Shown one piece after another: positions 1 through 6,705 of a stretch of 56,663 bases of DNA. A program made the position numbers and the translations under genes. The stretch comes from a virus, in the IMG/VR virus record IMGVR_UViG_3300036792_000179, positions 1 through 56,663 of that record; one strand, given 5' to 3'. Numbering within the stretch: the first letter of the stretch is position 1; each line of letters begins with the position of its first letter. The notes beneath the pieces were generated by a model, which worked only from the letters and a program-made list of their open reading frames with translations, searched no databases and was not told the DNA's origin.

Positions 1-138
1 TGGAAGATGCTTGGCAACGGCCCCGATCAGACAGCCCCCGGAGCCGCTGCGCAGGGCTGCGGCGACTGTGTCTGGGCCTCGGCCGATCACGAGACGATGC
101 TCGCTCTGACCGACGCAGGGCAGTCTCCAGCCGACGTT
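1..138. repeat. Terminal direct repeat, left copy
   Basis: Bases 1-138 repeat at 56526-56663 with a single difference (T at 12, G at 56537), which is a silent CTT/CTG leucine change in the overlapping reading frame. This is most simply the overlap left when a circular genome is assembled as a linear contig, so the true unit is about 56525 bp. The mismatch would then reflect strain variation or a read error. A biological terminal redundancy is possible but not needed. Confidence 0.95.
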
Positions 139-696
139 GCGGCGCTGTTCGACGGCTCGACTGCAGTGGCCGACTACGCCGAGTTCACGGGCTATGACCC
201 GCAGAACGGCGAAGGCGACAACGGCACGGAAATCCGCGAAGCGCTCAAGCAGCGAGCGAGCACTGGCATCCGCGACCTGAAGGGCAACCGGCACAAGGTC
301 GGTCTCTACGTCTCGGTCGATCCGCAGAACACGGCGGAGCTTCTAGCGGCCACCTACTGGTTTGAGGCCGTCACGCTCGGCGTGACCGTCACCCAGGCCA
401 ACGAGGAGGCGTTCTCCAAGGCCGAAGGGAGCGGCGCGACCGCCGTCTGGACGCACTCGCGCTCAGAGGAATTGGGCGGGCACTGCATCCCGATCGTGGG
501 CCGGCCGGACGAAGAGCACTTCGCCGCTCTGACCTGGGCGCGACGCATCTTTCTGACGCCGAGCTTTATCGCCGATCAGGTTCAGGAGGCGTGGGCCTAC
601 CTCTCGCCTGAGCGGATCTCGAAGGTCACGGGCAAGAGCTATGAGGGTGCCTCGGAGACTGTGCTCGAGGAATACCTCTCGCTGGTCAAGGGCTAG
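1..696 (+). CDS. Papain-like cysteine peptidase-like protein, C-terminal part (wraps from 56397)
   Basis: Frame open from base 1 to a TAG at 694-696; the start is at 56397 across the circular junction, giving about 274 residues. Just after the junction there is a QGCGDC motif, resembling the catalytic cysteine of papain-fold peptidases, and later LGGHC, resembling the catalytic histidine. Asn/Gln partners cannot be placed by eye. The gene follows a holin-like gene by an ATGA overlap, so a role at the cell envelope or in the virion is plausible. The substrate is unknown, and it could also be a non-enzymatic papain-fold protein. Confidence 0.6.
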   Translation, partial: WKMLGNGPDQTAPGAAAQGCGDCVWASADHETMLALTDAGQSPADVAALFDGSTAVADYAEFTGYDPQNGEGDNGTEIREALKQRASTGIRDLKGNRHKVGLYVSVDPQNTAELLAATYWFEAVTLGVTVTQANEEAFSKAEGSGATAVWTHSRSEELGGHCIPIVGRPDEEHFAALTWARRIFLTPSFIADQVQEAWAYLSPERISKVTGKSYEGASETVLEEYLSLVKG

Positions 697-827
697 CCGC
701 TTCACGGAGCGAAGGCGTCCGGAAGGGCGCTGTCCAAGGCCGGGCAGCGCCCGAGCCGACCCAAAGAGGAGGTACCGCTTGTATCTGGGCACTAGCCACC
801 ACACTCGCTGTCCTGTCGTTTGGGACG

Positions 828-1193
828 GTGCATACGCAGGAGATGACATCGGACGCTGCTCCGGCGGCGAAATCATCTAGTCATCGCTGCATCCCCTGTG
901 ATCGAGCGTGGGCTCGACATCACAGACCGAAGTTCCGGATGACGGCGTTCGAGGTCTGTGATGCCAACATGGAGAGTGGAGCGCCAGAAGATCCCTACGA
1001 CCCTTCGCACATCGACTGGCGGATGGAATCGGGCGGCTATGAAGGTGCGTTCTCCTGGCTGCCTTCGACGTGGCAACGTCAGCGGTTTCCGGGGTATCCG
1101 TCGAGAGCGGTTGACGCTAGCCCTGAACAGCAGACGCTTGTGTTTCGCCGCTACAAAAACGTTGGCGAATGGCCGACGATGGCTCGTTGCTAG
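828..1193 (+). CDS. Transglycosylase (Rpf/lysozyme-like) domain protein, start uncertain
   Basis: The C-terminal part reads like the resuscitation-promoting-factor/transglycosylase fold: a METAL-free catalytic-Glu-type NMESG segment, then GAFSW, a STW motif and a conserved GEWP near the end. This predicts cleavage of peptidoglycan glycan strands. Codons 780-827, upstream and in frame, encode a hydrophobic run like a signal-peptide core (ALATTLAVLSFG), and GGAGG lies at 768-772, yet there is no ATG, GTG or TTG in that frame before 828. The true start may be a rare codon (ATC at 783) or be hidden by a base error. It sits after the cysteine-peptidase-like gene and before tRNA-Arg. Confidence 0.55.
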   Translation: MHTQEMTSDAAPAAKSSSHRCIPCDRAWARHHRPKFRMTAFEVCDANMESGAPEDPYDPSHIDWRMESGGYEGAFSWLPSTWQRQRFPGYPSRAVDASPEQQTLVFRRYKNVGEWPTMARC

Positions 1194-1206
1194 TCGAAGT
1201 TCACAA

Positions 1207-1279
1207 GCGCTCGTAGCTCAACTGGATAGAGCACCGGCCTTCTAAGCCGGGGGTTGCTGGTTCGAGTCCAGCCGAACGC
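1207..1279 (+). tRNA. tRNA-Arg (anticodon UCU)
   Basis: Cloverleaf read directly: acceptor GCGCTCG/CGAACGC with one C-A mismatch, D stem GCTC/GAGC, anticodon stem CCGGC/GCCGG around loop CTTCTAA, T stem GCTGG/CCAGC around loop TTCGAGT. The anticodon UCU reads AGA and AGG, codons usually rare in high-GC genomes, so it may help translate phage messages. CCA is not encoded. It lies at the end of the late region just before a terminator. Confidence 0.9.
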
Positions 1280-1435
1280 TCTCAGATCGTCAACGCAGCG
1301 GAGACGTCCTGCAAAAGAACCCGAGCGCGGCAGCAGCATGTCGCGTGGACTGCGCCGATCTGAATATGGCTGTCCGTGGCCGAGAAGTGCACGGACTGGC
1401 GCCCTCCTGACCTTCCACGGTTGGGGCCGACACGA

Positions 1436-1474
1436 GCCGCATCTACCTTCGGGTGGGTGCGGCTTTCGTCGTTT
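1436..1474 (+). terminator. Rho-independent terminator with UUCG loop
   Basis: A 12-bp stem (GCCGCATCTACC at 1436-1447 pairing with GGTGGGTGCGGC at 1452-1463, three G-T wobbles) closes on a TTCG tetraloop and is followed by TTTCGTCGTTT. Its position fits the end of the rightward late transcript, insulating it from the immunity region. Confidence 0.8.
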
Positions 1475-1767
1475 AAGGGCCATTCCCTCGCACCCTTCCA
1501 CATGCTCAGTTGGCCGGAACGACCGACCGGACTGCGGTCCTACGGACGCCACGGAAACCGACTGAGCGACATGAGGTCAAGCGCTTTACAACCTCGCACT
1601 TTGGGAGTAGTTTGCTCCGTTGGCTGCTCGACCAGTTGGGCCGAGGGCCAGAGGAAGGAGACTCCCAGGGGAAATGACCGGGGTGGATGACCGGAAGGCG
1701 TGGGGATCACCGAGGCGTACCACGGATGCTGACAGGTGGGACGCTCAGACCCAGTACGACCTGGGCG
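1475..1767. other. Non-coding gap between late terminator and repressor
   Basis: Nothing convincing is seen between the terminator and the end of the repressor gene. A rightward frame from ATG 1674 runs to 2006 but lies antisense to the repressor for about 240 bases, so it is not called. Confidence 0.5.
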
Positions 1768-2322
1768 TCATGATCCTTGGCTACCTCTCTCGTCATCGCG
1801 CTCCGGCGGATTCTGTGTACGCCGTCGACGTGGCTGACTGGGGTCGGCGTCTTCTAGACGCCGGCGAAGAGGACCTTGGGGCTGTAGCGCAACGTCATGT
1901 CCGAGAAGCGCCCCAAGTGACCGCAACACGTCCTCGAGAGAGCCAAGCCGATCCTCGATTCGATCGAGCTGGTCTCGGAGATCGGGCGCGCTCAACGCGC
2001 CCATGAGGTCCGGCGACGGCTTGTCCGCGCTCGGCTGGTGGTACAGATCGGCCACGGTGCAGTGGAGCGCCTTTGCGATGTGCTCGAGCGTGTCGTCGCT
2101 GGGACGATGCGCTCCCCGCTCCCACTTCGATACCTGAGTGCCGTTCGACTTGCCGGGCAGTTGTTCGGCAAGAGCATCCTGAGTTAGACCCGCCGCCTCG
2201 CGGTACTCGCGTATGCGCGCGCCCAAGCGCACCACGTGCTCCGCAGCCATGAGAGCGAATCTACGGCGTGCCAGTGCGCTTGTCGTGGCAAAGTTTCTAG
2301 ATAGGGGTTGACTAGTCGCCAT
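1768..2322 (-). CDS. XRE-family (CI-like) immunity repressor
   Basis: A helix-turn-helix of the Cro/CI type covers about residues 31-85 (GLTQDALAEQL, then QVSKWERGAHRPS as the recognition-helix region), followed by a leucine-rich segment (DQLDRIEDRLGSLEDVLRSL) suited to dimerisation and an arginine-rich tail. The ATG at 2322 is chosen because the leftward -10 box ends 6 bases before it, giving a leaderless message; an alternative ATG at 2250 would start at MAAEHVVRLG. It is divergent from a Cro-like gene and is probably the lysogeny repressor acting on the shared operators, including those at its own promoter. Confidence 0.8.
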   Translation of the reverse strand: MATSQPLSRNFATTSALARRRFALMAAEHVVRLGARIREYREAAGLTQDALAEQLPGKSNGTQVSKWERGAHRPSDDTLEHIAKALHCTVADLYHQPSADKPSPDLMGALSAPDLRDQLDRIEDRLGSLEDVLRSLGALLGHDVALQPQGPLRRRLEDADPSQPRRRRTQNPPERDDERGSQGS

Positions 2323-2336
2323 TTAGCCACTATAGT
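2308..2336 (+). promoter_or_regulatory. Rightward early promoter (cro side)
   Basis: TTGACT at 2308-2313, a 17-base spacer, and TATAGT at 2331-2336 match a sigma-70/SigA promoter. The predicted start falls at about 2343-2345, at or just before the ATG of the Cro-like gene (2346), so the message is essentially leaderless. The -35 overlaps the left operator and the -10 overlaps the central one. Confidence 0.85.
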
Positions 2337-2356
2337 CGGCGGCAGATGACTAGTCA
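2309..2356. promoter_or_regulatory. Three palindromic operator sites at 19-bp spacing
   Basis: GACTAGTC (2310-2317), ACTATAGT (2329-2336) and TGACTAGTCA (2347-2356) have centres exactly 19 bp apart, about two helical turns. The outer sites overlap the two -35 boxes and the first codons of the divergent genes, and the central site is the shared -10. They are the likely binding sites of the repressor and the Cro-like protein. Confidence 0.75.
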
Positions 2357-2357
2357 A
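2329..2357 (-). promoter_or_regulatory. Leftward repressor promoter, mirror image of the rightward one
   Basis: Read leftward, TTGACT (complement of 2352-2357), a 17-base spacer and TATAGT (complement of 2329-2334) form a promoter with the same boxes and spacing as the rightward one; the two share the -10 palindrome ACTATAGT. The start is predicted at about 2322, the A of the repressor ATG, again giving a leaderless message. Confidence 0.8.
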
Positions 2358-2585
2358 ACGAATAGCCACCTCGCAGCTACCGTGGCTCGGAACATCCGCA
2401 CAGCGCGCGATTCGGCTGCGCTGACGCAGCGCGCTCTGGCCGAGCAGGTCGGAGTGGACTCCATGGTCATCAGCAAGTGGGAGCGAGCTAACCACAGGCC
2501 AAGTCACGAGAACATGATCCGTCTCGCTGAGGCTCTGGACCGATCTGTCGCATGGTTCTACACCGAGCATCGGGCGGCGGCGTGA
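2346..2585 (+). CDS. Cro-like XRE helix-turn-helix protein
   Basis: A 79-residue protein that is almost entirely a Cro/CI-type DNA-binding domain: ALTQRALAEQVGVDSMVISKWERANHRPS forms the helices, split here as ALTQRALAEQV and SMVISKWERANHRPS. It is transcribed divergently from the repressor and begins the long early operon. The start at 2346 lies inside the right-hand operator and next to the predicted transcription start. It probably acts as an anti-repressor (Cro), competing for the same sites. Confidence 0.85.
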   Translation: MTSQTNSHLAATVARNIRTARDSAALTQRALAEQVGVDSMVISKWERANHRPSHENMIRLAEALDRSVAWFYTEHRAAA

Positions 2586-2923
2586 TTTTGTCTACCGCTG
2601 ATCTCAAGCGCTTTGAGAGCTACGTGCTGCGTCGCGGCGAGGATGAATGTTGGCCTTGGACCGGATGCTCGTATCCGGACGGATACGGCGCGTTCTGGCT
2701 TGTTGATCAGAACAAGCGTGCGCATCGAGTCGCCGCAACGTGGTGTTCACGCCCCGGCTGCTTTGAGCACTTCCACCCGCGCGACGGTGAAGCACGAGGG
2801 TCGCTACCCGATGGTTGGGGACTCGTTCGAGACGACGGCGAAAAGATCCGCGCTGTCGCGGCTGGGGAGCGCTCACCTCGGCTGCTGCCCGTTTGCTCGG
2901 AGCACGCGGAGCACGCAAAGTGA
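2582..2923 (+). CDS. HNH-like N-terminus joined to a zinc-ribbon tail
   Basis: 113 residues from a GTG overlapping the previous stop (GTGA). The N-terminus ECWPWTG...DGYGAFW...RAHRVAATW is the opening of the small phage HNH family (related to HNH_3), but the expected second half with paired His/Asn is absent. The remainder (CSRPGC, then LPDGW, then PVCSEHA) resembles a small actinophage zinc-ribbon. It may be a fusion that has lost nuclease activity. Role unknown. Confidence 0.6.
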   Translation: MILSTADLKRFESYVLRRGEDECWPWTGCSYPDGYGAFWLVDQNKRAHRVAATWCSRPGCFEHFHPRDGEARGSLPDGWGLVRDDGEKIRAVAAGERSPRLLPVCSEHAEHAK

Positions 2924-3153
2924 GCCTTCCCGTCTACGCAGCCCTGATCGGAATCCCGGTCTGGATCTTGGCCCTGCTTTTCGCCATCGGCTGTGCCGCG
3001 AAGGACGGCGACGAGCAGGAGACGAGCGCGGCTGACGCGCGACGCCGCGTTCGTGAGCGAGCCCGTCGACTTGAAGGTCCTCGCCGTGACTGTCACACCC
3101 TCCGCCGGCACGGTGGTCGAGTTGGGGTTCTGGCTAGGAGGGGGCATCGATGA
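2920..3153 (+). CDS. Small single-span membrane protein
   Basis: 77 residues from GTG (overlapping the previous TGA) to a TGA that overlaps the next ATG. Residues about 5-25 (YAALIGIPVWILALLFAIGC) form one membrane span; the rest is strongly basic. Not recognised. The arginine-rich tail is less gene-like than the N-terminus, but the overlaps on both sides support this frame. Confidence 0.5.
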   Translation: MSLPVYAALIGIPVWILALLFAIGCAAKDGDEQETSAADARRRVRERARRLEGPRRDCHTLRRHGGRVGVLARRGHR

Positions 3154-3425
3154 GGACGTGGACACTCGTCCAGGACGAGACTTACTCGCCGCCCCTGATC
3201 TGCGCAGTCGTTCGCCCCTCCCTGTTGCTCGGCCCTCGGCTAGGCCACGAAAGCAAGAAGGGCCACCCGACGGAGGTCATCGAGCTAGAGCCGGTGCTGG
3301 ACTTGCTGATGGAGGCCGCCATCTCCGCGTGTACATGTTCCGAGTGCAAAAAGCACGAGGCCACGATTGACGATCTTCTGCAATCCCATGGCCGTCTCGC
3401 CAGGGCCGGAAGGCTGGAGTCGTGA
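3150..3425 (+). CDS. Hypothetical early protein with CxCxxC motif
   Basis: 91 residues; GGAGG at 3140-3144 precedes the ATG by 5 bases. The C-terminal third carries CTCSECKKH, a possible metal-binding or redox motif. It overlaps both neighbours by four bases. Not recognised. Confidence 0.65.
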   Translation: MRTWTLVQDETYSPPLICAVVRPSLLLGPRLGHESKKGHPTEVIELEPVLDLLMEAAISACTCSECKKHEATIDDLLQSHGRLARAGRLES

Positions 3426-3625
3426 GCGCCCCCTTCAACAATGCCCAGGCCCTCGCCGACGGCTGGGGAGACGCCCCACTCACATGCACTGAATGCGGAG
3501 CCACGATCTGGACCGACACCGAACGGTTCCAGAGAACCGCTCACGGTCCGCGATGCAGTGACTGCTCGTTTGTCGAAGAGGTCGACCCGCGAATCGTTGC
3601 GATGTACCAGGAGCTCGCGGCGTGA
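3422..3625 (+). CDS. Small zinc-ribbon protein
   Basis: 67 residues with two CxxC knuckles (CTECGA and CSDCS) about 22 residues apart, typical of a one-zinc ribbon. GTG start overlaps the upstream TGA. Such proteins are common in actinophage early operons; the function is unknown. Confidence 0.65.
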   Translation: MSAPFNNAQALADGWGDAPLTCTECGATIWTDTERFQRTAHGPRCSDCSFVEEVDPRIVAMYQELAA

Positions 3626-3822
3626 AGTTCCGCAAGCTCACCAAGCTCTTGAGTGAGGCCGACGTCGCTTCAGCTCAGCACCCTCGCACCGGCCGACTGC
3701 TGCTCATGGCCGGAGCCGTCGGCCTCTCACCTGACTACTCACGTACAAGAAGCGCGGGCACCGTTGTAGCGGCCCCGCGCGTGATCAGAACCGCAGGAGG
3801 TTCCGATGCCAGAGAACGGTAA
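3622..3822 (+). CDS. Hypothetical small basic protein
   Basis: 66 residues from GTG overlapping the previous stop, ending 17 bases inside the next gene. Basic, with no motif seen. Kept because it fills an otherwise empty stretch of a tightly packed operon and has a clean overlap start. Confidence 0.45.
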   Translation: MKFRKLTKLLSEADVASAQHPRTGRLLLMAGAVGLSPDYSRTRSAGTVVAAPRVIRTAGGSDARER

Positions 3823-4045
3823 CAACGCAGTCGGCGTGCGCCCGTCGAAAGCCGAAGTCGACGCGGTCGAGCGCATCCTCGCCGAGGCGTGCGACGGGAC
3901 TGCCCCTGACGGCTACTGGCGGCACACGGCTGAAGACGCGTTGGAAGCTGCCAAGGCTGCTCAGCAGGCTGAGGTCGACACGTTCGTCTCGATCGTCGGA
4001 CCGGCGTTTGATCGGGCGCTTGAGGGACGGACGGTGGTCGCGTGA
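3806..4045 (+). CDS. Hypothetical helical protein
   Basis: 79 residues preceded by AGGAGG with a 6-base spacer. Predicted mostly helical, acidic and alanine-rich (AEDALEAAKAAQQAEV). It is co-transcribed directly ahead of the annealing protein, with a four-base overlap, so it may belong to the recombination module. Confidence 0.7.
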   Translation: MPENGNNAVGVRPSKAEVDAVERILAEACDGTAPDGYWRHTAEDALEAAKAAQQAEVDTFVSIVGPAFDRALEGRTVVA

Positions 4046-5040
4046 GCGCCGTTGACGAGACAGTGGAGGCTACGGCCGTTGAGGTTGAGCCGCCACGCCA
4101 AGACATCGTCCGGCGCACGGAGCCGAGCCTGAGCGTCACGCCTCAGATCGGTGCAGCCGACCTCGTTGAGCGGCTGGACATGATCGAGCAGGCGATGCAC
4201 AGGGCCATGAAGCGCGATGTGGACTACGGCGTTGTGCCCGGCACCGACAAGCCCACGCTGTTCAAGCCGGGCGCAGAGAAGCTCGGCGTGCTTTTTCAGC
4301 TCGACGTGCAGATCGATAATGCCAAGACGTGGGGCGACGGCGATCACCTGACAGTCGTCTCACGTGCGACGGCGTTCCATGCACCCACGGGTGCGCGGCT
4401 TGGCTACGGCGAGGGGCTCTGTACGACGCGCGAGAAGAAGTACGCCAAACGCAAGCAGGAGCGCGTCTGTCCCGAGTGCGGAGAAGCCGCAGTGATCAAG
4501 GGCAAGGAGGAGTACGGCGGCGGCTGGCTCTGCTGGGCCAAGAAGGGTGGCTGCAACGCGAAGTGGGCAGACGGAGCTGACGAGATCGAGCGCCAACCGC
4601 AAGGCGAAGTCGACAACCCCGACTTGCCCGACGTGTGGAACACGGTCATCAAGATGGCCGAGAAGCGCGCCCGGGTGGACTGCATCCTCGCAGTGACCGG
4701 GGCGTCGGCGCTGTTCACACAGGACATGGACGATCAGGTAGAGCGCGCTCCACAGACAACTACAGCGTCGGGCAGCAGCTCACGCGTGAGTGCCGCGAAG
4801 CCACAGAAAACCGAACGTGTCGCCACTGCCAAGCAGCGCGGTCTCATCAACGTCAAGGCCTCGGAGGCGGGGCTCACGCAGAACGACTTGGCGAACGTAG
4901 TCAAACTCGCCACTGGCGGCGAGCCCCACGACTTCGAGTCCGAGGAGGCTGCGGCGACGTGGCTCAAGCGCAACCTCGATCGCCTGCCTGAGCGTCTTGT
5001 GGATGCCGTGCTCAACGGAATCACTGAGGCGGCGTCGTGA
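4042..5040 (+). CDS. Single-strand annealing-type recombination protein (putative)
   Basis: 332 residues. The core has the pattern seen in phage annealing-type proteins: DYGVVPGTDKPTLFKPGAEKL near residue 60, split as DYGVVPGTDKP and LFKPGAEKL, and later WNTVIKMAEKRARVD followed by TGAS and LFTQD. An inserted zinc ribbon (CPEC...CWAKKGGC) lies at about 146-175. The C-terminus has a TAKQRGL...ATWLKRN module found at the end of several recombination proteins. The next gene is a RecB-like exonuclease, the usual partner in a two-component recombination system. Family placement is by motif only. Confidence 0.65.
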   Translation: MSAVDETVEATAVEVEPPRQDIVRRTEPSLSVTPQIGAADLVERLDMIEQAMHRAMKRDVDYGVVPGTDKPTLFKPGAEKLGVLFQLDVQIDNAKTWGDGDHLTVVSRATAFHAPTGARLGYGEGLCTTREKKYAKRKQERVCPECGEAAVIKGKEEYGGGWLCWAKKGGCNAKWADGADEIERQPQGEVDNPDLPDVWNTVIKMAEKRARVDCILAVTGASALFTQDMDDQVERAPQTTTASGSSSRVSAAKPQKTERVATAKQRGLINVKASEAGLTQNDLANVVKLATGGEPHDFESEEAAATWLKRNLDRLPERLVDAVLNGITEAAS

Positions 5041-5846
5041 CCGTCGCCGACCTGGAGATCCCGACTCGGCTTCCCGTCGATCACTTCTCGGCTTCGAGCA
5101 TCGGCACGTACCTGAAGTGCCCTGAGAGCTGGCGACGCAAGTACATTGAGCGGGAATACGACCGGCCTAGCGGTGCGATGGTTCTGGGCTCGTCTGTTGG
5201 TGCAGCCGAGAATCACGCCGACCAGCTCGTCATCGACGGTGAGGAGCGGCCCAGCACGGACGACGTGCTCGACCTTTTTACCGACGAGTTCGACGACCGC
5301 ACCGAGCGTGAGGAGGTCGCTTGGGCCGGCGAAACGCCGGGCGAAGCGAAGGACACCGGAATCGCCGCAGTGAAGGCCTATGAGCGCCTAGTCGTCCCGA
5401 CTATCAAGCCCGTATCGGTCGAGCGCGAATTCTGGCTGAACTTCGACGGCGTTGAGTGGGGCTTCCAGGGCTTCTTTGATCTCGAGCAAGAGGACGACAC
5501 GCTTGCCGACCGCAAGGTGATTGGCAAGAAGCTCGGGCAGGCCGACGCCGACGGTGACATTCAGCCGACGTCCTACTTCCTCGCTCGCCGCTCCGAGGGC
5601 AACCCAGCGAAGCGTTTCGACTTCCACACGATGGTCAAGACGAAGCAGCCTTACGCGGAAGTCGTGAAGACCGAGCGCACTGACGCTCAGCTCGATCACT
5701 TCGTCGACCGGCTCTACAGGATCTCGGCCGAGATCCTGTGGCGACTCGAAACGGATAACTGGGCAGGCGCTGCACCGCGCTCGTGGTGGTGCACACAGAA
5801 GTACTGCGGTTTCTGGGGCTCGTGTCCGATGGGTGGGGCGCGATGA
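5037..5846 (+). CDS. PD-(D/E)XK (Cas4/RecB-like) exonuclease with Fe-S cysteines
   Basis: 269 residues. The N-terminal SSIGTYLKCPESW is the usual opening of RecB-family PDDEXK_1 nucleases. The active-site region is GFFDLEQ then DRKVIGKK (Asp and Lys in the D-(D/E)xK positions), followed by the QPTSYFLA helix. Three further cysteines at the end (WWCTQKYCGFWGSC), with Cys in KCPESW, match the four-cysteine iron-sulphur cluster of Cas4/AddB-type enzymes. It probably resects DNA ends for the annealing protein encoded just upstream. Confidence 0.8.
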   Translation: MTVADLEIPTRLPVDHFSASSIGTYLKCPESWRRKYIEREYDRPSGAMVLGSSVGAAENHADQLVIDGEERPSTDDVLDLFTDEFDDRTEREEVAWAGETPGEAKDTGIAAVKAYERLVVPTIKPVSVEREFWLNFDGVEWGFQGFFDLEQEDDTLADRKVIGKKLGQADADGDIQPTSYFLARRSEGNPAKRFDFHTMVKTKQPYAEVVKTERTDAQLDHFVDRLYRISAEILWRLETDNWAGAAPRSWWCTQKYCGFWGSCPMGGAR

Positions 5847-6175
5847 CTCTCTCAAATCCCGCCGCCGTGCAAGAGCGTCTCGAAGCGATCGAGGCCGACC
5901 TGGCCATTGCCCAGAACGAGTTGGAGGACGTGGCGATGGAGCACTTCACCGCGAAGCGCAACAAGGAGAAGGCCCGTGCCACTCGTTTCATCGAGGCCAA
6001 CGACGGTGAACGCTCGGTAGCGGAACGGACTGCGATAGCCGAGCGCGACACAGCGCTTGACGGAGTCGAGGCTGAGGCTCGCTACGAAGCGTTGCGCTCG
6101 AAGGTGCGCGTACTTGACACCAGGGCTGCGATTGGGATGTCGATCCTGAGAGCGCAATCGAGGGCTGGCGCATGA
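5843..6175 (+). CDS. Coiled-coil protein of the recombination operon
   Basis: 110 residues, ATGA overlap with the exonuclease gene. Nearly all predicted helix with heptad-like spacing (QERLEAIEADLAIAQNELED). No catalytic motif. Its fixed place beside the annealing and exonuclease genes suggests an accessory role. Confidence 0.7.
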   Translation: MTLSNPAAVQERLEAIEADLAIAQNELEDVAMEHFTAKRNKEKARATRFIEANDGERSVAERTAIAERDTALDGVEAEARYEALRSKVRVLDTRAAIGMSILRAQSRAGA

Positions 6176-6705
6176 GCCTCAATCCCCAAGCACGCCACGG
6201 AGCCGAGTCGCTGTCTCATCAGGCGAAGAAAGGGGTGCTCCCAGTTGAGCGCTCGGCGAAGCGCGAGAAGTCACCGTCTCGCCTTCGCCGAGCAACCGAG
6301 CTGAAGCGCGGCGCCGGGCCCAAACGGTCTGCGCTCAGGTCTCGGAGCAAATCGATCAGCCCGGCAACCGCCGAGCAGAAAGCGAAGGTCGACGGCCGCG
6401 CCTGCATCGCAGCAGACCTTGGCCCGTGCCTGGGCGACGTCGATCCCGCCCATTTGATTGACCGTTCCCTGGCCCCGTCGATGGGTGATGACGTACGAGC
6501 AGTCGTGCCCCTCTGCCGCCGCCACCACAACGAGTACGACGAACACAAGCTCGACCTGTCGACAGTGCTCGAGCCTCGGTTGCGCGAAGAGGCCGCGTGG
6601 GCTGTTGAAGCGCTCGGTCTCTTCGGCGCCCTTCGGCGCATCACCGGCAAGCACTGGCAGCCCGTTGGCGCTGACCTCCCTCAACCACAAGGAGACCCGT
6701 CGTGA
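6172..6705 (+). CDS. HNH/NinG-like recombination endonuclease (putative)
   Basis: 177 residues. A basic, serine-rich N-terminus leads to a zinc-HNH-like core: two cysteines (RACIA...GPCLG), DPAHLIDRS, and [18 protein letters not shown]. The pattern resembles the DUF968/NinG group of phage nucleases that act on recombination intermediates. ATGA overlap with the preceding gene supports a recombination role. The first histidine is displaced relative to classical HNH, so activity is unproven. Confidence 0.65.
   Translation: MSLNPQARHGAESLSHQAKKGVLPVERSAKREKSPSRLRRATELKRGAGPKRSALRSRSKSISPATAEQKAKVDGRACIAADLGPCLGDVDPAHLIDRSLAPSMGDDVRAVVPLCRRHHNEYDEHKLDLSTVLEPRLREEAAWAVEALGLFGALRRITGKHWQPVGADLPQPQGDPS

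Noticed and set aside
1674-2006. Rightward frame with GC3 pattern (WDAQTQYDLGVMILGYL)
   Set aside because: It lies antisense to about 240 bases of the repressor gene, whose helix-turn-helix and promoter are convincing; the ribosome-binding site is weak. Its first 90 bases could still be coding.
2993-3370. Rightward frame containing VSEPVDLKVLAVTVTPS
   Set aside because: Overlaps two frames with better starts, ATGA junctions and a clear GGAGG; no good start of its own.
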